Assembly (NCBI RefSeq): GCF_030315685.1
Contig: NZ_JASXSI010000003.1
Location: 124,001 to 188,000 of the forward strand
Direction of reading: 5' to 3'
DNA length: 64,000 nt
DNA from: Gordonia sp. ABSL11-1
Lineage (GTDB): Bacteria > Actinomycetota > Actinomycetes > Mycobacteriales > Mycobacteriaceae
Shown: positions 46,101 through 54,310 of the stretch, piece after piece
How positions within the stretch are numbered: position 1 is the first letter of the stretch
How the letters are laid out: each line of letters starts with the position of its first letter
Notes under the pieces: generated by a model
Databases searched by the model: none
What the model saw: the letters and a program-made list of their open reading frames with translations, nothing else
Told to the model about the DNA's origin: nothing
Program-made: the position numbers and the translations under genes

Positions 46101-49100
46101 AGAGGGGTCTGCACTTCGAATCGGAGCTGGCGTCGACCGTCACCGACGCATCGGTGGATGTCTATGTGGTCCAGTCGATCCTGGAACTCGGGGGCACCGT
46201 CGACCTCGATCGGCTGCACGGCGCGGCGCAGGCGTTGTTCGCGCATCACCGCGCGTTGCGCTCCGGCTTCGTCCGGACTGCTTCCGGAGCGGTGGTGGCC
46301 GTGGTGCCGCCGTCGGTCGAGGTCCCGTGGGAGGTGCTCGGCGCCGGCGGCACCGACGAGGCGATCGCTGCGCGGGTGCACGAGATCGCGGACATACAGC
46401 GGCGCACGCCGTTCGACCTCGAACGTCCGCCGCTCATGCGCTTCGCCGTCGTGCGGCACGGTGACACTGCGCATCTCGTGGTGACCAACCATCACATCCT
46501 CATCGACGGATGGTCCGGACCGCTGGTGCTCGCCGATCTGCTTGCGCTGTACGCGACGGGCCTCACCTACACCGGCCAGATCGGCTCCGGCGACGGTGAC
46601 TTCGAGGACTACCTGCGACATCTCGCGACCGCCGACGACACGGCCGGACGCGAGGCGTGGCGCGCGGTCCTGGCGCCGATCGAGGCGCCGACGCTCGTGG
46701 CGCCGGGTGCCGAGGCGACGGCGGACGCACTGCCGCAGGATCTCTCGGTCGTCCTCGATGCCGATCTGACGGCGCGCATCGAGGCCGTGGCCCGTGCCGA
46801 GGGTGCGACGGTGGCGACGGTGTTGCAGTTCGCATGGGCCGTGTTGTTGTCGCGGCTCACCGGCAACCGAGTCGTCTCGTTCGCCGAGACCGTGTCCGGT
46901 CGACCGGCCGATCTCGACGGTGTCGAATCGATGGTGGGTCTGTTCATCAACACGCTGCCCGCGGTGATCGACGTCGACCCGGAGGCGCCGATCTCCACAG
47001 TGCTCGCACGCGTCCAGGAGACGAAGGTGTCGGTGCTCGATCATCAGCACCTCTCACTGGCCGAACTGTCCGGACTCGCCGGTGGTTCCGGGATCGGCGG
47101 GCCGCTGTTCGACACCCTCACCGTGCACGAGTCGTATCCGGTGGACACCGATTCGTTGTCGACCACGGATGCGTCACTCACCGGTGGACTGGAGATCCTC
47201 GACTTCGAGGGCTCGGACGCAACCCACTATCCGTTGAACATGTCGACGTCACCGATTGCGGGAGAGCGACTCTCGTTGACGGTGAAGTATCTGCCGAGCG
47301 CATTCGACGCCGCGCAGGTCCAGGTGTTCATCGACGCGCTGGTGCAGATCCTGCGGACGGTCGCGGACGCACCGGACACACTCACCGTCGACATCCCGTT
47401 GATCGGTGGGGAGCAGGTCGCGGGTCTGACGTCGGTCTCGGGCGGACCGGGGACCGGGCCGATGCTGCTCACCGACATGTTCGGTGCGGCGGTGGCACGC
47501 CACCCTGATCGCGTCGCCGTCGTCGACGGCCACGGCGCCTCGCTGACCTATCGGGACCTCGACGAGCGCTCGAATCGTCTGGCGCGCTGGTTGATCGGAC
47601 GGGGGATCGGTGTCGAATCGCTGGTCGCCCTGGCCATCGGCCGGTCGGTCGACCTGCTCACCGCGATCTGGGCCGTCACCAAGACCGGCGCGGGGTACGT
47701 GCCGATCGACCCCGACTATCCGGCCGAACGCGTCGCGAACATGGTCGAGGACTCCGGGGCGATCCTGGGGCTGACGGTTCGTACGTCGGACCTGCCGGGC
47801 CGCGACTTCGACTGGATCCACCTCGACGACGACGAGATCGGTGCGACCGTGGACGGCCTGCCCGGCGGCCCCATCGCGGACGGCGAGACCGCGGGGCCGG
47901 TCCGCCCAGAGAACGTGGCATACGTGATCTACACGTCGGGATCGACCGGTCGGCCCAAGGGCGTCTCGGTGACCCACTCCGGTCTGGCGAACTTCGCCGC
48001 TCAGGAGACGGCCCGCCTCTCGGTGGCCGACGCGCCGGTCGTCCTCGGCTTCGCCTCACCGAGCTTCGACGCGTCGGTCCTGGAGTATCTGCTGACGACG
48101 GTCAACGGCGGCACCCTCGCCTACCGTCCGAGCGACGCTGTCGGAGGCCATGCGCTGCAACAGTTCATGCAGGAGCATCGGGTCACACACACGTTCCTCA
48201 CGCCGACGGTGCTGTCGACCCTCGATCCGGCCGCGTTGCCGGATCTGGCCGCCCTGATGGCCGGCGGTGAAGCGGTGCCCCCGTCCCTGGTGGACGCGTG
48301 GTCGCCGCACGTGCCGATCCACAACCTGTACGGCCCCACCGAGACGACGATCGGCATCACGCTCAGCGCCCCCATGCGCGCGGGTGAGCCGGTCCGTCTC
48401 GGCCGACCGTTGGCCGGCGTCGAACTCCTCGTCCTCGACGGACGGTTGCGACCCGTGCCGGTGGGTGTGCCGGGCGAGCTGTACGCCGTGGGCGGGGCGT
48501 TGTCGCGCGGCTACCTCGATCGTGCGGGCCTGACCGCCGAACGATTCGTCGTCAACCCGTTCGGGGCGGCCGGGGAGCGGATGTACCGAACCGGTGACGT
48601 GGTGCGGTGGCGTCGTGACCGCGACGGTGAACTCGTGCTGGAGTACGCGGGCCGATCCGACGATCAGGTGAAACTGCGTGGTCTGCGAATCGAGCTCGGG
48701 GAGATCGAGGCCGTCCTGGCGGACCATCCGTCCGTCGAGTCGGCGGTCGTGATCGGCGTCGGGGGATCGGTGGCGACGGCCCTGGCCGGGTACGTGGTGG
48801 CCGAGGGGACCCTCGACGTCGGCGCGCTGCGCGACTTCGTCGGGCAGCGCCTGCCGGCGCACATGGTGCCGTCGAGCATCATGGTCCTGGACTCGCTCCC
48901 GCTGACGCCGGTCGGCAAGCTCGACAAGCGGGCGTTGCCGGAGGCGATCATCGACGCCGGTGTCGACGAGTACGTCCCCCCGGCGTCCGAGGTCGAGGCT
49001 GCCGTCGCGGCGGTGTTCGCCGACGTGCTGGAGGCCGAGCAGGTCGGCGTCACGCAGAGTTTCTTCGACCTCGGCGGCAACTCGTTGTCGGCGACGCGTG

Positions 49101-50044
49101 TGCTTGCCGGACTGCGCGAGCGCGGCCACGACCTCGAGTTGGCCTGGCTGTTCAACGACCCCACCCCGCGCGGTCTGGCCGCCCGGATCGACGGGGGTGG
49201 CAGCGGTTCCGGCGAGGTGCTGATCACGCTCAACGCACAGGGCTCACAGCCACCGCTGTTCTGTGTCCACCCGGCCGGTGGTCTGGCATGGTTCTACGGC
49301 GGCTTCGTGCCGTTCCTCGCCGACCGGCCCGTGTACGGCCTGCAGGACCCGCACGTCGTCGCCGGCGAGCCGAGTGCCCGCAGCGTCGAGGAGATGGCGA
49401 CCCGCTACCTGGAGGAGATCCGACGGGTCTCACCCCATGGGCCCTATCACCTGCTCGGGTGGTCGCTGGGAGGTTATGTCGCCTATGCGATCGCGACCGC
49501 GCTGCGCGCCGACGGCGAGGAGGTGGCGTTCCTCGGGGTCATGGACTCGTCGCCGGTGCCGGCGCAGACCGCCGAGACCGGCGCCGACGCACCGGTCGGC
49601 GTGCAGCTGGGCGGGGAGTACGTCGGGGACTTCCTCGGCGGATGGCGCGACCTGTTCGACCTCGACGACAGTGTCCACGCGGACAGCGCCGAAGAGGTCG
49701 CGGAGATCATCCGGCAGCAGATCGCCTCGATGGGGCTGCTCGACACCGATCAGGTCCGGGGGGTGATGGACAGCTTCGCGATCGGCGAATCCCTCGTCGA
49801 GCAGTTCCGGCCGGCCCCCTACGACGGCTCGCTGCTGGTGTTCACCGCCACGAGGGACAAGGAGGACCCGAGTGCGGTCGCCCGTGGGTGGGAACCCCAC
49901 GTCGGCGGCACCGTCACGAACGTCGACGTGGACGCCGACCACCTCGGCCTCGCCAATGCCGAGGCGCTGCAGATCATCGGTCCGGAGCTGGACCGCCGGC
50001 TGCGTTCGCGACCGGCCGGTCAGCACGACGAGAACTCACGATGA
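25142..50044 (+). CDS. Giant NRPS, seven A-T units with two epimerases and a thioesterase
   Basis: Second protein of the line, 8,300 residues. Order: A fragment 20-105; A1 113-623, T ~665; C 720-1153, A2 1183-1678, T ~1720, E 1783-2233; C 2253-2696, A3 2716-3216, T ~3258; C 3313-3760, A4 3780-4273, T ~4315; C 4371-4810, A5 4830-5323, T ~5367; C 5420-5866, A6 5898-6396, T ~6440, E 6500-6953; C 6978-7423, A7 7443-7936, T ~7977; TE 8037-8300 (GWSLGG, Ser 8108). Carrier domains before E read LGGDSI, the others GGNSL. The E domains have [10 protein letters not shown] and EGHGRYEE. The C domains after E have WPLSPLQ and NHHIL(F/I)DGWSG, the D-donor (DCL) type. Codes by eye: A1 DVFSVAMVH (Thr-like), A2 DALFIGAVA, A3 DVPHFSLVE, A4 DVPHLSLVD, A5 DALFAGIIV, A6 DFWNVGMVH (Thr), A7 DALFMGLIG. 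The GTG start overlaps the upstream stop (GTGA). Confidence 0.96.
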   Translation: MTEIGLDAVDISTGWGRRPPTRDLITIAAQLEPGTVALAGTASPVTFAELNGRVAPTASVFASRGLDTEAAVSAIVTALIPKDGLDPAGIAAAIQTAIDDIRERAYAVAGTTDWGSLPGIFRSAVHRFGDRVAITDLSGGALTYRELDDRSDAVASGLLASGVTTGSVVGLATPRTVDVMVAILGILKAGATYLPLDTSHPADRLSFVVSDADPVLVITDHDGREVLGFLDVERRTISELLADADGATVSLPSAIDARGAAYMIFTSGSTGRPKGVVVEHRSVVALMAAAQQHYAFTEHDVWTMFHSYAFDVSVFEMWGPLLFGGRLVVVDFLTTRSPDEFAELLTAEQATVVSQTPSAYYQLAAAVRPATRNRLAGSVRYMVFAGEALDFAQVRRWYEDRLEAEGVVGPVLVNMYGITETTVHSTFRALDPDFVASAKGSDVGHGLPELTIHLLDDRLRPVPDGVPGEIYVSGTQVTRGYLGRPGLSSGRFVADPFAGDGRRMYRSGDLAIAREGSLEYLGRGDAQVKLRGFRIELGEVETALLATPGVDAAATAVKQRDGGDELLVGYVVLSDGADVSPSDVRIAAAGALPGYMVPDVVMLIDALPLTVNGKLDRRGLPDPEIVGAAEYVAPSTETEKILAEIVADVLGIERISVAESVFDLGGNSLAAARIVGRAGETFNVDLSVRDVFDAPTVRGLAGVVGGRGVGVAPVVAVPIRPDRIPLSFAQMRMWFINQFDTAASTYNIPVLLRLAGPVDVAALRSALADVVVRHEALRTVFPSVDGSPVQIVSPADDVAAQLDWDTVASESDFATAVTAGFDVTVQWPVRARLWQVGADEYVFGLVAHHIAADGESMAPLVADIVTAYAARVAGAEPEFAPLDVQFADFAIWQHEVLGSADEPGSIVGRQLAYWSKQLAGLPDVLELPTDRARPAVASQRGAEVTFEIPAWVVDRIGVVSRERGVTPFMVVHAGLSVLLSRLSATDDISVGTPIAGRGQRVLDPLVGMFVNTLVLRTGVDPDMTFDDLLDQVRVTDLEAFAHADVPFETVVEHLDPVRSEAFAPLTQVLLSFDQSVLAEFSGGGVLAEDVAGVHVSSVAVEEIPAKVDLTVGITDAGDRWSGSLIFATDIFDAPTAEHMAAQLVRLLDQLTAEPARPVGDAHLLDDEDAAALLPVSGRPGVAARLLADVFTDVAAAHPDHVAVSDGSGAVLSYADLDVRSNQLARWLISQGIGTESLVALAIGRSVDLLVAMWAVAKAGAGYLPIDPDYPSERIEHMVTDSGVRVGLTTRARVSALPTGVAWSAVEDVASPDVLASFDGVAVREDELRVPRHLDATAYVIYTSGSTGTPKGVSVTYRGIHNFAAAEIDRFGVDENARVLGFASPSFDASILEWLLASGSGAALVYRPEGVLGGDMLADFVCEQELTHVFLTPTVLATLEPSSIPDVRVLISGGEAVSQTLVDRWAPALRFFNAYGPTEASVAVAMSHALTPGIGVHIGGPVDGVGLLVLDARLHPVPVGVPGDLYAAGVALARGYLDRRGLTSERFVADPYGEPGARMYRTGDVVRWRRAESGDLVLEYVGRSDDQVKLRGLRIELGEIEAALESHPAVSSAVVIGVGGSVASALAGYVVADASTDVTALRDFVAERLPSHMVPAGLQVLDVLPLTPAGKLDRRALPAPVIETETADHVDPTSSTELTLAQIVAGVLGVDRVSVTESFFALGGDSISSIQLSSAARAVGLSLTPRDIFEHKTVRAMAQAVSSGGERLPLLDDPSGGTGEVAISPVVSWMLESSDTAADFADFSQAVALIAPDGLTTDDLAAVLSVVVDAHPMLSARITDVDGHWVLTAGVGSRPVVREVSTDTTSGTVAFTEAVAAVHADALARLDPSAGVLVSAVIVRGTDAARVVLAVHHLGVDAVSWPILIEDVITVWGQVQSGQEPRVRPEVTSAQAWHGAIADQTAHRGGEVAYWDARLPEPTGFGTPFDRVRDRFSTLGSVRHRVAADITEALVTVVPEAFGGHVDDALLAALARAVRSWQRANGIADESPVGVLLEGHGRYEELVASGLDPRRADLSRTVGWFTTIAPMSLDPSDDAVHAVKAAKEERLGRPDRGAGFGPLRFGGDERLSGRPLPSIGFNFFGAGGRAVSDDDLVVPFMVDPDAPALPATVSGAMAAMNVLTVNVGTRPTAAGRELSADFLFAEGIITAEDVEGIADRWSAELAAIVDVVAHGVVGPSPSDVPGTGVTQKDLDRIAEEAPGAAIWPLSPLQNGLYLQSALAGTDAVDVYVSQAVLRLRGDVDETRLRSAVDALVAHHRVLRSGFVQTESGAVVAVVRDDVDVPWHTVDLGSVSDDERRMRVEEITAAARVEPFDLAAPPLLRVVVVRDDAGVSVVITNHHILFDGWSGPLVLADLLALYASGATYTAQIATGSGDFEDYLQHIATADDAAGLAAWREVLAPVEGPTLVAPGVEATLDALPRNHAVVVDAELTAAIDSLARAEGATVATVLQFAWAVLVSRLTGNRVVTFGETVSGRPADLEGVESMVGLFINTLPAVVDVDPRSSVAEVLRALQAAKVSVLDHQHLGLPDLIALTNVPSLFDTLTVHESYPVDTDSLATTDAALTGGLDIAEAIVSDSTHYPLNMITSPMGDELSITLKYLPEAFADEQVRVFAHAVVEILRAAASAPETLVADVPLLTAAAGAVIADRSVGDEVAVPVGSVPDAVAAQALRTPDDAAVRFEGRALTYREFGARIATVARELIAAGVAPGVAVGVAMDRSVELVVAIHAVVAAGGQYVPIDPTVPADRVQYMVETADVGVVLVRSDVVPSSVANLGTAVRIVEVDTSGDVDESVGPVTDAERLAPLRPQDAVYTLFTSGSTGRPKGVTVSHSSVANRLWWGLDQYPWSSGDRVVLKTPFTFDVSVPELFAPVMAGATIVVARAGGHADPMYIADLVASERATSVHFVPSMLSVFLDVVPAERISALDSVRWLFCSGEALPPSVVAHAHDLLPQASIVNLFGPTEAAVEVAYVDVTEATDVVPIGVPVWNTSTFVLDARLRLVPPGVPGELYLGGVQVARGYASRPGLTAERFVADPYGSDGSRLYRTGDLVRWDTSGWIEYLGRTDFQVKLRGQRIELGEIESVVASAPGVVHAACTVIETSGGGQHLVAYVSPSTVDEQAVRVAVAEALPEYMRPSVWMLLDDIALNSAGKLDRRALPAPAFEAAEYVAPSTDAQVRVSTVIADVLGVERVSVTESFFDIGGNSLSAMRVAARVGEEFGADVSVRDIFGAPSVRELAELVVGRDAGLPPLVAISPRPAPIPLSFAQTRMWFINRFEPGTATYNIPVVLRLSGPLDVDALRQAVVDTVVRHEVLRTTFPAVDGVPVQVISPADEVAERIDWAVVAEPADLESASTTGFDVTAQWPLRVRLLGESEGQHLLAVVAHHIASDGESMLPLVTDMVAAYQARAAGDEPQFAPLTVQFADYALWQHTALGAPDAPETVLGRQVSYWRQQLAGVPDVLELPADRERPAVASHQGARVRFALPAELGERVGAVAQQFGATPFMVVHAGLSVLLARLSATDDITIATPIAGRGSAALDPLVGMFVNTLVLRTGVAPSTSFAEVLDDVRVTDLDAFAHADVPFETVVEAVNPTRSEGFAPLAQVMLSFDPAASAEDADIAVAGLSVRSIEPSWVPAQLDLSVTVSSAPAGQDWACSIVYATDLFDESTVETLSERFVALMSDLVTNPADPVGDAVLISDAERGVVDGWSTGAVVEVPDDLVPDAIIAQAARTPNEAALVYEGRTVSYAEFAARMSTLATELIAGGVGPGVAVAVSLDRSVEMVLAVNAVLAAGAQYVPIDPDTPLDRVEYMLETADVDVVLIGAGRAAVGATVDGVTVIEVDSTGTVDLSVPPVTDATRRTPLRLDDAAYTLFTSGSTGRPKGVTVSHRSLLNRMRWCVIEFEWGIGMRVVLKTPVTFDVSVPELFGPLMSGATMVIARAGGHMEPDYIADLLASEGATSVHFVPSMLSVFLDVVSAEKLAHLDGLRWLLTSGEALPTPVAARAHELLPHTQIINLYGPTEATVDVTSVNVTGTDKVTIGTPEWNTTTYVLDARLRPVPPGVPGELYLGGVQLARGYASRPGLTAERFVADPFGNDGDRLYRTGDLVRWDHRGEIDYLGRTDFQVKLRGQRIELGEIEAVIASASGVVHVACTVADSPTGGQHLVAYVAPASVDEGVVKAAVADALPEYMRPSVWMLLDDIELNSSGKLNRKALPAPVFEIGDYVAPSSDDEYAVAAVVADVLGLEQVSVTESFFDIGGNSLSAMRVAARVAEALGVDVSVRDLFESPSVRELVAAVAGREQTVPRLVAASRPDRLPLSTAQARMWFINRFDPASPAYNIPMALRLTGSLDLEALAHAVGDVVARHEVLRTVYPLDTDGPTQRILDADEARGLLDWQVVDDETELAASASRGFDVTVDLPLRGRVRRSGADAVDVVLTAHHIAFDGSSTSVFVRDLLSAYMARVDDAVQPAPALDVQYADYALWQRATLGAADDPTSRMAAQLGYWREHLRSLPSVTDLPMDRSRPAVMETTAGVVSMPVDDGVARRLEEFARAQGVTPFMASHAALAILVSRLASTTDVVIGTPIAGRTDAALGDLVGMFVNTLVLRTQVEPSTSVTDLLARVRGEDLEAFAHADVQFEELIDELAPTRSTAFPPLAQIAFTHVDGDPGAAVLEAAGLVAQPLDLPDQVAKFELSVAVTDRSETAPMTVDFVYARSLFDEATVQGFVRAWLRVVESMVDDPSAAVGDIDLLTSQDAAELAPVRGVPGRPPSVLRDMFAAVVDRHAQATAVVDASGTSLTYAELDARSNRLARWLISQGVGVESLVALAIGRSVELLTAIWAVAKTGAGYLPVDPAYPAERIAHMLTDSGVRVGLTTRAHRQEFGPEVDWTVVDSDGFASYLDGVDASPVLAGELIGVPYPDAVAYVIYTSGSTGTPKGVQVTARGLENFAVAEVERFAVSHGSRVLGFASPSFDASLLEWLMAVRAGAALVYRPEDALGGEPLYGFLRASRITHGFLTPTVLATLEPETLPDLEVLASGGEAVPPSMVDRWGARVAFHDIYGPTETSIVVAMSGALRPGTPPTLGGPIPGVGLLVLDSRLRVVPVGVAGELYVTGGALARGYVRRAGLTAERFVADPFGDNGARLYRTGDVVRWRRDAIGELSLEYVGRSDDQVKLRGLRIELGEIEAVLASHPSVESAVVVGVGGSVATALAGYVVLRDDVEPGTLRTFVGQRLPSHMVPASIAVLESLPLTPVGKLDKQALPEPVVDIAVEFVAPGTEAEESVAQVFGEVLGVEQVSVIDSFFEVGGNSLSATRVAARVGDVFGVDVSVRDVFESPSVRALAAAVAGRGAGLEPVTAVVPRPDRTPVSFAQLRMWFINQFDPSASTYNVPVLLRLDGDLDVAALRAALVDVVVRHEVLRTTFPAVGGVPVQVIAPAAAVGETLDWAEVESSAGLEEAVTAGFDVTDQWPVRARLWHVADGEFVFAIVAHHIAADGESMAPLVADLMTAYASRSAGSEPAFTPLEVQFADFALWQHRVLGSATDADSVVGQQLSYWSSALRGLPDVLDLPSDRPRPVVASQRGDQVAFEIPTDVVDGISAIAAARGVTPFMVVHAGLSVLLARLSATDDIAIGTPIAGRGRRELDALVGMFVNTLVLRAGVDPGMSFAELLDQVRVTDLDAFAHADVPFETLVEHLDPVRSEAFAPLTQILLTFHQSTLPEFSTALGESASGATTTIGGLSITPVEAPETPAKVDLTFAVAGGTDGQAWPAQIVYATDLFDEATVTAMAQRFVRVLAALVADPTTPVGDVELLSTTESSDLAALPAPVTATAHTDRTLVDLFSATVARHGDRTAVTAEGTSLTYRDLDVRSDAVAAALHARGVRTGVLVGIATARSVDLAVSILAVLKAGAGYLPLDTTNPVDRLAFIVSDASVGVVITDAATAGHELFGSLPETVVAVDVDHLATTGASSVVPWPGVRPSSRAYVIYTSGSTGLPKGVEITHRDVITLMDTAAGDFDFVETDVWTMFHSYAFDFSVWELWGPFLSGARLVIVDRGLARDPDAFVDLLAAEGVTVLNQTPSAFYQLIDARRRSTVELPLRYIVFGGEALGFDQVRRWFDDHPDDTAQLVNMYGITETTVHVSYRPLDRALVAGGEASLIGRPLHSLAIHILDDRLHPVPPGVVGEMYVTGGQLAQGYLGRAGLSSTRFVANPFDPNGARMYRTGDLARRVGDDIEYLGRGDSQVQLRGFRIEYGEIEAALLGVDGVAAAAANVVELPGRGEQLIGYVVAEAGAEIDAQVVRETTARAVPGYMVPGLIVSVDHLPLTANGKLDRRALPLPDLDGGGDDYVAPETTTEEALARVVAGVLGVDRVSVTESFFALGGDSILAIQLSSAARAAGFAVSPRDIFEHKTVRAMAIAVSAGTDRLPLLPEPAGDDVTVPPVAAWMLELSSAPEDFADFSQSMVLMAPPALDLATLTTVLGAVVGAHPILSARLTATPDGWEYTLGDGAGCVAGEVTTGADVGSPDFDETLRTAHADALGRLDPATGVIVSAALVVGGDGARVVLAVHHLGVDAVSWPILIEDVITAWGAVTSGQEPAVRREVTSARAWHAALAQQVRDRDDEVAWWQTRVNRAPTDFGVPFDPRRDTFATVGSVRVRVDADVTEALLTTVPDAYAGHVNDALVAALARAVRSWQRDRAIADDAPVTVLMEGHGRYEEVVARGDDPHSADLSRTAGWFTTIAPTALDPADDVVRAVKAAKEERLGQPDRGVGFGLLRFGGDARLAGTSLPSIGFNFFGAGTRSSGEEIVVPFMADPSAPVLPATVSGAMTAMNTLTVNVGTLADQHSRALSADFLFIRSVLSDDDAADIASRWRGELAAIVDHLSTVGDPGLSPSDVPGTGVTQADLDALAERFGNSDIWPLSPLQRGLHFESELASTVTDASVDVYVVQSILELGGTVDLDRLHGAAQALFAHHRALRSGFVRTASGAVVAVVPPSVEVPWEVLGAGGTDEAIAARVHEIADIQRRTPFDLERPPLMRFAVVRHGDTAHLVVTNHHILIDGWSGPLVLADLLALYATGLTYTGQIGSGDGDFEDYLRHLATADDTAGREAWRAVLAPIEAPTLVAPGAEATADALPQDLSVVLDADLTARIEAVARAEGATVATVLQFAWAVLLSRLTGNRVVSFAETVSGRPADLDGVESMVGLFINTLPAVIDVDPEAPISTVLARVQETKVSVLDHQHLSLAELSGLAGGSGIGGPLFDTLTVHESYPVDTDSLSTTDASLTGGLEILDFEGSDATHYPLNMSTSPIAGERLSLTVKYLPSAFDAAQVQVFIDALVQILRTVADAPDTLTVDIPLIGGEQVAGLTSVSGGPGTGPMLLTDMFGAAVARHPDRVAVVDGHGASLTYRDLDERSNRLARWLIGRGIGVESLVALAIGRSVDLLTAIWAVTKTGAGYVPIDPDYPAERVANMVEDSGAILGLTVRTSDLPGRDFDWIHLDDDEIGATVDGLPGGPIADGETAGPVRPENVAYVIYTSGSTGRPKGVSVTHSGLANFAAQETARLSVADAPVVLGFASPSFDASVLEYLLTTVNGGTLAYRPSDAVGGHALQQFMQEHRVTHTFLTPTVLSTLDPAALPDLAALMAGGEAVPPSLVDAWSPHVPIHNLYGPTETTIGITLSAPMRAGEPVRLGRPLAGVELLVLDGRLRPVPVGVPGELYAVGGALSRGYLDRAGLTAERFVVNPFGAAGERMYRTGDVVRWRRDRDGELVLEYAGRSDDQVKLRGLRIELGEIEAVLADHPSVESAVVIGVGGSVATALAGYVVAEGTLDVGALRDFVGQRLPAHMVPSSIMVLDSLPLTPVGKLDKRALPEAIIDAGVDEYVPPASEVEAAVAAVFADVLEAEQVGVTQSFFDLGGNSLSATRVLAGLRERGHDLELAWLFNDPTPRGLAARIDGGGSGSGEVLITLNAQGSQPPLFCVHPAGGLAWFYGGFVPFLADRPVYGLQDPHVVAGEPSARSVEEMATRYLEEIRRVSPHGPYHLLGWSLGGYVAYAIATALRADGEEVAFLGVMDSSPVPAQTAETGADAPVGVQLGGEYVGDFLGGWRDLFDLDDSVHADSAEEVAEIIRQQIASMGLLDTDQVRGVMDSFAIGESLVEQFRPAPYDGSLLVFTATRDKEDPSAVARGWEPHVGGTVTNVDVDADHLGLANAEALQIIGPELDRRLRSRPAGQHDENSR
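25200..25455 (+). other. A-domain N-terminal fragment at the NRPS N terminus (possible docking element)
   Basis: Before the first complete A domain (whose own N terminus begins near [18 protein letters not shown]) there is a second, incomplete A-domain start: [19 protein letters not shown], then a probably helical part ([29 protein letters not shown]). It is the counterpart of the fragment ending the preceding NRPS. The two together occupy the break between C and A of one split module. Confidence 0.65.
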
Positions 50045-50059
50045 GAGAGGAGTGAAGGG

Positions 50060-50317
50060 ATGACCAACCCCTTTGATGACGAGAACGGACGTTTCTACGT
50101 CCTGGTGAACGATGAGAATCAGCATTCGCTGTGGCCGACTTTTGCCGACATCCCGGCGGGATGGACGAAGGTCTTCGGTGAGGATTCTCGGGCTGCGTGT
50201 CTGGAGTATGTGGAGAAGAACTGGACGGATCTGCGTCCGAAGAGCCTGATCGACGCCATGGCGGCCGACGCCGCAGCACAGGGTGGCTCCGCCCCGAGCG
50301 GGCCGTCGGCGGGATGA
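50060..50317 (+). CDS. MbtH-like protein, copy 2
   Basis: An 85-residue MbtH-family A-domain partner, 15 bp after the stop of the 8,300-residue NRPS and clearly in its operon. A good ribosome site (GAGAGGAG) sits seven bases before the ATG. The protein equals copy 1 through residue 61 and then has its own tail ([18 protein letters not shown]). Codons 4-6 differ silently from copy 1, yet codons 7-61 are identical at DNA level. Either copy could in principle serve both assembly lines. Confidence 0.96.
   Translation: MTNPFDDENGRFYVLVNDENQHSLWPTFADIPAGWTKVFGEDSRAACLEYVEKNWTDLRPKSLIDAMAADAAAQGGSAPSGPSAG
50078..50261 (+). repeat. 184-bp perfect duplicate within mbtH (right copy)
   Basis: Direct repeat of 12479-12662 with no mismatch, about 37.6 kb away in the same orientation. 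Perfect direct repeats of this length are possible sites for recombination, which would delete or duplicate everything between them (exporter operon and both NRPS genes of the nine-module line). Confidence 0.95.
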
Positions 50318-50597
50318 GTCCGGGGGTGGCGGTGAGATCGAAGGATGACGTCGCGGGGACGTGTCACCGCGATAACGCTTCCACATCAAGCTCATACGCC
50401 ACTCCTCTAACACGAGACACGCAGGTAACATCGGAGGCACGGCGAGGATCAGAAATTTTCTGTGTATTCGTCACAGAATCAGCGTCACCGGTTTCCAAAA
50501 GTCCGTTAGCAAGGCAAGCTATGTACAAGGACCCGGTGCCAGTTCAACTGGGAGGCAGAGTGGCCAGGGTCGAAGGATCGAGCTCGGGGGAGCGACG
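50318..50597 (+). promoter_or_regulatory. 280-bp intergenic region before the second A-fragment gene
   Basis: No gene seen. It is more AT-rich than its surroundings around 50440-50530. It contains a 13-base inverted repeat cagaaattttctg (50450-50462), followed directly by tgtg-N7-caca (50461-50475). These could be operator half-sites for a promoter driving the small gene at 50598, which then would be transcribed separately from the NRPS-mbtH operon. No strong -35/-10 pair or terminator hairpin was identified. Confidence 0.4.
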
Positions 50598-50906
50598 ATG
50601 ATTATGGAACTTGTAGAAGACATCCAGCGCCGGGCGGAGATCACGCCCCGACTGACCGCGGTGCGTTTCGGCGAGGACGCCGTGACGTACGGAGCGCTCG
50701 ACGAGAGTATCGCCTCCTACGAGTCGGTGACGGAACGTCACGGCTTGTCCCGAGAGGCCGCGTTCCACGCCAGCCTCCTGCACTGCATGCCCTCGCTGAC
50801 CCGCATCGACGGCCACGTCGAACGCAACCGCGTGGTGTCGGAGATCGTCGGCTGGTTGGGCCGCGACCTCGGCAACGGTGGCGGTCGCCTGCGCGCCGTC
50901 AGCTGA
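50598..50906 (+). CDS. Small adenylation-domain N-terminal-like protein, copy 2
   Basis: A 102-residue protein of unknown function, paralogous to the one at 12928-13233. Shared blocks: QRRAEITPRLTAVRFGE (first strands of an A domain), VTYGALDES, SLLHCMPSLTRID and IVGWLGRDL. As in copy 1, the A-domain resemblance ends after about 40 residues and no substrate or ATP-binding motif is present. The ATG at 50598 has GGGGAG five bases upstream; a second in-frame ATG lies two codons in. It follows an mbtH gene, as copy 1 does, which suggests a function tied to the NRPS. A terminator follows eight bases after the stop. Confidence 0.8.
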   Translation: MIMELVEDIQRRAEITPRLTAVRFGEDAVTYGALDESIASYESVTERHGLSREAAFHASLLHCMPSLTRIDGHVERNRVVSEIVGWLGRDLGNGGGRLRAVS

Positions 50907-50914
50907 CACGGACA

Positions 50915-50963
50915 AACGACAGGCCCCACCGGGTGTGATCACTCGGTGGGGCCTGTTCGTTTT
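50915..50963 (+). terminator. Rho-independent terminator closing the NRPS region
   Basis: The arms acaggccccaccg (50919-50931) and its complement (50944-50956) form a 13-bp GC-rich stem with a 12-base loop. The stem can be extended through AACG/CGTT with a one-base bulge. It is followed by cgtttt. It sits just after the small A-fragment gene and may also act on the convergent gene ending at 50987. Confidence 0.85.
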
Positions 50964-50986
50964 CATGGCCTGTCGGGCCGGCTCGC

Positions 50987-51607
50987 TCAGAGGATGGCGG
51001 CGATCGCCAGGATGACGAGCAGGATGGGTGCGCCGACGACGATGCTGCCGGTGCCGAGCACCAGCGAGGCGATCGCACGTCCTGTCCCACGGTGGCGCGT
51101 AGATCCCGTGACGGCGTTGCGACTGGTGCCGATCCGGACGAGGGCGGTCGCGGCCAGGACCATGGCGATGAACCCCAGTACCGCTCCCACTCCGATCAGC
51201 GCGAGGGGAAGCGAGACGACGCCGGTGACCAGCGCGGCCGTGGCCATGCCACTGCTCTCGCGTGGTCGTGACGACATGGTTGTGATGGGTCCCGCTACCA
51301 CCGAAGCCGTGACCGGCAGGCGCGGAGACGTGTACGGGATCGCGTACTCCCAGACCTCGGGGACGGCGGCCGGGATCGGACGATCTTCGACGTCGCGCCG
51401 CGTGATCGCGGGATGGACCATCGGCGGGGTGGAGAACCGTCCCGATGCGTGCGACACGGCCGCCGCCTCCGGCACGATGACCCCGGATGACACCTCCGGC
51501 GCCTGGTACTCGACGATCGGCGTCCCGGAGTCGCCCGCGGGCCAACGCCGGATCTCCTCGGTGACCGACGGCACGATCGGCTGTGTGGGATGGTCGCTCA
51601 CCCGCAT
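50987..51607 (-). CDS. DUF4190-like small membrane protein
   Basis: A 206-residue protein. The first ~115 residues are Pro/Val/Ala-rich and hydrophilic. From ESSGMATAALVTGVVSLPLA onward it has the two-part membrane region typical of DUF4190-like proteins (small-residue-rich helices, a short basic loop with TRHRGTGRAIASLVLG, then a last helix). The function of this family is unknown. The start is well supported: AGGAGG six bases before the ATG. It is convergent with the NRPS region and does not look linked to it. Confidence 0.8.
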   Translation of the reverse strand: MRVSDHPTQPIVPSVTEEIRRWPAGDSGTPIVEYQAPEVSSGVIVPEAAAVSHASGRFSTPPMVHPAITRRDVEDRPIPAAVPEVWEYAIPYTSPRLPVTASVVAGPITTMSSRPRESSGMATAALVTGVVSLPLALIGVGAVLGFIAMVLAATALVRIGTSRNAVTGSTRHRGTGRAIASLVLGTGSIVVGAPILLVILAIAAIL

Positions 51608-51757
51608 GGGAATCCTCCTGGTGCCCGACGACTCGGCTCCCCATCCTCGCGACTCGGGGTCGGGAGGGGAGGGGCGCGACGTCCATTCTGTCGTACTCCA
51701 CTGCAGCCGACGAACGTCACGGACGCGTAACGCCCGTGTCGGACATGGTGGAGAACG

Positions 51758-51800
51758 ACGGAACTCGCCATCCGGGATGCCCGGGAATGGCGAGTTCCGT
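51758..51800. terminator. Hairpin downstream of the lipoprotein gene
   Basis: The arms 51758-51771 (acggaactcgccat) and 51787-51800 are perfectly complementary over 14 bp, and the 15-base loop contains a further ccggg/cccgg stem. It lies 20 bp beyond the stop of the leftward lipoprotein gene, the normal place for its terminator. Confidence 0.7.
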
Positions 51801-51819
51801 GTGCGTGGATCGTTGGCGA

Positions 51820-52332
51820 TCAGCCTCCGTGCTGGCCGCCCATGGAGGTCAGCTGGGTGACCGCGTCACCGCTGAGCTTCCAGTCGCCGTCGACCTTGGT
51901 GTAGGCCAAGGTGATGTCGATCGGCTGCGGAGCGTGCGGACTCTTGACCGCGACGGTCGCGACTGCCTTGTTGTCGCCCTCGGCCTTCACCTCTTTGACG
52001 GTGTAGACCTCGGGGGTGTAGCCGGCCATGTTCGAGCCCTTGGCGTAGGCGATCAGTGCGCCCTTGGTCATCGGGTTGGTGGTGTCGACGACGGCTTCGA
52101 TCTCCTCCGACGACGTCGCGGGGTCGACCGCCTTGCGCAGGATGACCTGTGCGTCGTCGGAGCTGAGTCCGACGACGGCCTGCTTGGCGTCGCTCGCTGC
52201 CGATGCGACCGCTGCCGACGCGTCGCTGGCGGCACTGCTCACGGTGTCCGACGAGTCATCGGAACAGCCTGCGGCGACGAGCAGGGTCGCGGTGGCCAGC
52301 AGCGCTGCGGCCAGGGACTTCCGAACGTTCAT
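51820..52332 (-). CDS. Secreted lipoprotein, unknown function
   Basis: A 170-residue protein with a lipoprotein signal: basic start MNVRKS, hydrophobic stretch, lipobox VAAGC with the modified cysteine at residue 23, then a Ser/Asp/Ala-rich linker (SDDSSDTVSSAASDASAA). The mature part has an alpha+beta pattern ending in ITLAYTKVDGDWKLSGDAV, resembling small NTF2-like/DUF4878-type lipoproteins. I cannot name it further. The ATG at 52332 is preferred over an upstream start because AGGAGG lies seven bases before it and the signal sequence begins there. Anchored to the outer face of the cytoplasmic membrane. Confidence 0.85.
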   Translation of the reverse strand: MNVRKSLAAALLATATLLVAAGCSDDSSDTVSSAASDASAAVASAASDAKQAVVGLSSDDAQVILRKAVDPATSSEEIEAVVDTTNPMTKGALIAYAKGSNMAGYTPEVYTVKEVKAEGDNKAVATVAVKSPHAPQPIDITLAYTKVDGDWKLSGDAVTQLTSMGGQHGG

Positions 52333-52400
52333 ATCGATTCCTCCTCTTGGGTAAGCCCACACTAACCCACGCCTCCCGCCGGGAGAACCGCACTCGGAAT

Positions 52401-52422
52401 TAATCGGACCGTGGTCCGGTTA
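52401..52422. promoter_or_regulatory. 22-bp near-perfect palindrome, candidate operator/promoter for the flavin oxidoreductase pair
   Basis: The core cggacc-gt-ggtccg is flanked by taat on the left and gtta on the right, so only one outer pair and the central two bases break the symmetry. It overlaps a possible -10 element tagact (52421-52426) about 50 bp before the ATG at 52475, so binding would block transcription. The size and symmetry fit a TetR-type repressor site; no such gene is adjacent. Confidence 0.55.
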
Positions 52423-52474
52423 GACTGGGTGACCACTCGGGCAACCCGGACATCTCAGAGCCAGGAGGCGTGAC

Positions 52475-53608
52475 ATGCAGTTCGGACTCTTCAGCGTCAG
52501 CGACATCACCGTCGACCCGACGACCGGTGTCGAACCGACCGAACACGAGCGCATCAAGGCGATCGTCGCGATCGCCCGCAAGGCCGAGGACATCGGTCTC
52601 GATGTCTTCGCGCTCGGTGAGCACCACAACCGACCGTTCTTCTCCTCGTCGCCCACGACCACCCTGGCCTACATCGCCGCGCAGACCGAGCGCCTGCAAC
52701 TGTCGACCGCGACGACCCTGATCACCACGAACGACCCGGTGAAGATCGCCGAGGACTTCGCGATGCTCCAGCACCTGTCGGACGGGCGTGTCGACCTGAT
52801 GCTCGGGCGCGGCAACACCGGTCCGGTGTATCCGTGGTTCGGGCAGGACATCCGGCAGGGGATCCCGCTGGCCATCGAGAACTACCACCTGCTGCATCGG
52901 CTCTGGACCGAGGACGTCGTCGACTGGGAGGGCAAGTTCCGGACCCCGCTGACCTCGTTCACGTCGACGCCGCGACCGCTCGACGACGTCGCGCCGTTCG
53001 TGTGGCACGGCTCGATCCGCAGTCCGGAGATCGCCGAGCAGGCCGCCTACTACGGGGACGGGTTCTTCGCGAACAACATCTTCTGGCCCAAGGAGCACTT
53101 CCAGCAGCTCATCGGTTTCTACCGAGAGCGCTATGAGCACTACGGACACGGCACCGCCGCCCAGGCGATCGTCGGTCTCGGCGGCCAGTTCTTCATCCGC
53201 AAGAACTCGCAGGACGCCGTGCGCGAGTTCCGGCCGTATTTCGACAACGCGCCCGTCTACGGACACGGACCGTCGCTCGAGGAGTTCACCCGCGAGACGC
53301 CGCTGACGGTCGGCAGCCCACAGGAGTTCGTCGACAAGACGCTCACGTTCCGGGACAGCTTCGGCGACTACCAGCGTCAGCTGTTCCTCGTCGACCATGC
53401 CGGACTGCCGCTGAAGACGGTGCTCGAGCAGTTGGACCTGCTCGGTGAGGTTCTGCCGGACCTGCGCGCGGGGTTCGACGAGGGGCGTCCCGCCGGCGTC
53501 CCGGACGCCCCGACCCACGCCTGTCTCGTCGCTGCACGCGATGCACAGGTGACCACTGCACAGGTGACCGACGCAGACATGACCGACGCGGACACGGTGC
53601 AGGCATGA
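52475..53608 (+). CDS. LLM-class (luciferase-like) flavin-dependent monooxygenase, CE1758-like
   Basis: A 377-residue bacterial-luciferase-type oxidoreductase that would use reduced FMN or F420 with an unknown substrate in the cytosol. Family landmarks: start MQFGLFSVSDI, DIGLDVFALGEHH, LSTATTLITTNDPVKIAEDF, DLMLGRGN, then QAAYYGDGFFANN. The pairing with an adjacent FMN reductase (four-base ATGA overlap) is the arrangement of the CE1758/CE1759 pair known in corynebacteria and relatives. AGGAGG precedes the ATG by seven bases. The C-terminal ~30 residues contain a run of V/T/D/A repeats (AQVTTAQVTDADMTDAD) and look unstructured. Confidence 0.9.
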   Translation: MQFGLFSVSDITVDPTTGVEPTEHERIKAIVAIARKAEDIGLDVFALGEHHNRPFFSSSPTTTLAYIAAQTERLQLSTATTLITTNDPVKIAEDFAMLQHLSDGRVDLMLGRGNTGPVYPWFGQDIRQGIPLAIENYHLLHRLWTEDVVDWEGKFRTPLTSFTSTPRPLDDVAPFVWHGSIRSPEIAEQAAYYGDGFFANNIFWPKEHFQQLIGFYRERYEHYGHGTAAQAIVGLGGQFFIRKNSQDAVREFRPYFDNAPVYGHGPSLEEFTRETPLTVGSPQEFVDKTLTFRDSFGDYQRQLFLVDHAGLPLKTVLEQLDLLGEVLPDLRAGFDEGRPAGVPDAPTHACLVAARDAQVTTAQVTDADMTDADTVQA

Positions 53609-54297
53609 CCATGACCGATCCCACGTTGTCGCTGGTGGCGGTGAACGCCGGACTCGGCGACCCGTCGTCGACCCGACTGCTGATCGACCGGCTCGCCGAC
53701 GCCGCAGTCGACGAGTTCGGTGCGGATCGGGTCACCGTCGAGGTCGTGGATCTCCGCGACCTCGCGGTGGACATCGCCCGGTCGATGATCTCCGGATTCG
53801 TGCTGGGCGATGCCCGCGAGGCGATCGCTCTGGTGCACGAGGCCGACGGTCTGGTCGTGGCGACCCCGGTGTTCAACGCGTCCTACAGCGGACTGTTCAA
53901 ATCGTTCTTCGATCTCGTCGAGGTCGATCGGATACAGGGAAAGCCGGTGCTGGTCGCCGCGACCGGAGGGAGCCCCCGGCACTCGATGGTGCTCGATCAC
54001 GCGATCCGGCCGCTGTTCTCCTACCTTCGCGCCGTCGTCGTCCCCACCGGGGTCTACGCGGCCGCCGAGGACTGGGCCGGCACCTCCGGGGACACGGCGC
54101 AGCTGTCGGACCGCATCCGGCGCGCTGCCGCGGAGCTCGCCGCGGCGATGCGCGCCGCCCGTCCGGATCTGCGGACGGATCGGGGCGCCGCGGTCGGGGA
54201 CCGCACCACGGCGGCGACTGGCGCCGACGCGACCCGGACCGCGCTCGAGGCAGAGGGAATCGCGAACTTCGCGAAGCTGTTGGGCGACAACGCCTGA
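53605..54297 (+). CDS. NADPH-dependent FMN reductase-like partner, CE1759-like
   Basis: A 230-residue flavodoxin-fold protein expected to supply reduced flavin to the monooxygenase encoded just upstream. The FMN-binding N terminus is LSLVAVNAGLGDPSSTRLL, and the family motif ATPVFNASYSGLFKSFFD lies near residue 88, followed by GKPVLVAATGGSPRHS. The start overlaps the monooxygenase stop (ATGA), indicating coupled translation; a second ATG two codons later is an alternative. The last ~60 residues (Ala/Arg/Thr-rich) are less conserved. It converges with the pirin gene after only 13 bp. Confidence 0.88.
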   Translation: MTMTDPTLSLVAVNAGLGDPSSTRLLIDRLADAAVDEFGADRVTVEVVDLRDLAVDIARSMISGFVLGDAREAIALVHEADGLVVATPVFNASYSGLFKSFFDLVEVDRIQGKPVLVAATGGSPRHSMVLDHAIRPLFSYLRAVVVPTGVYAAAEDWAGTSGDTAQLSDRIRRAAAELAAAMRAARPDLRTDRGAAVGDRTTAATGADATRTALEAEGIANFAKLLGDNA

Positions 54298-54310
54298 ACG
54301 TCGTCGAGCG

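Noticed and set aside
50461..50475. tgtg-N7-caca as a CRP/GlxR-type site
   Set aside because: Spacing is one base short of the TGTGA-N6-TCACA pattern and the inner bases do not match on the left side.
50507..50521. TAGC-N7-GCTA (within ttagcaaggcaagctat) as a possible iron box
   Set aside because: Only about six of 19 positions match the IdeR/DtxR consensus when aligned, and no siderophore uptake or catechol genes are in the window. It is not enough to call iron control or a siderophore.
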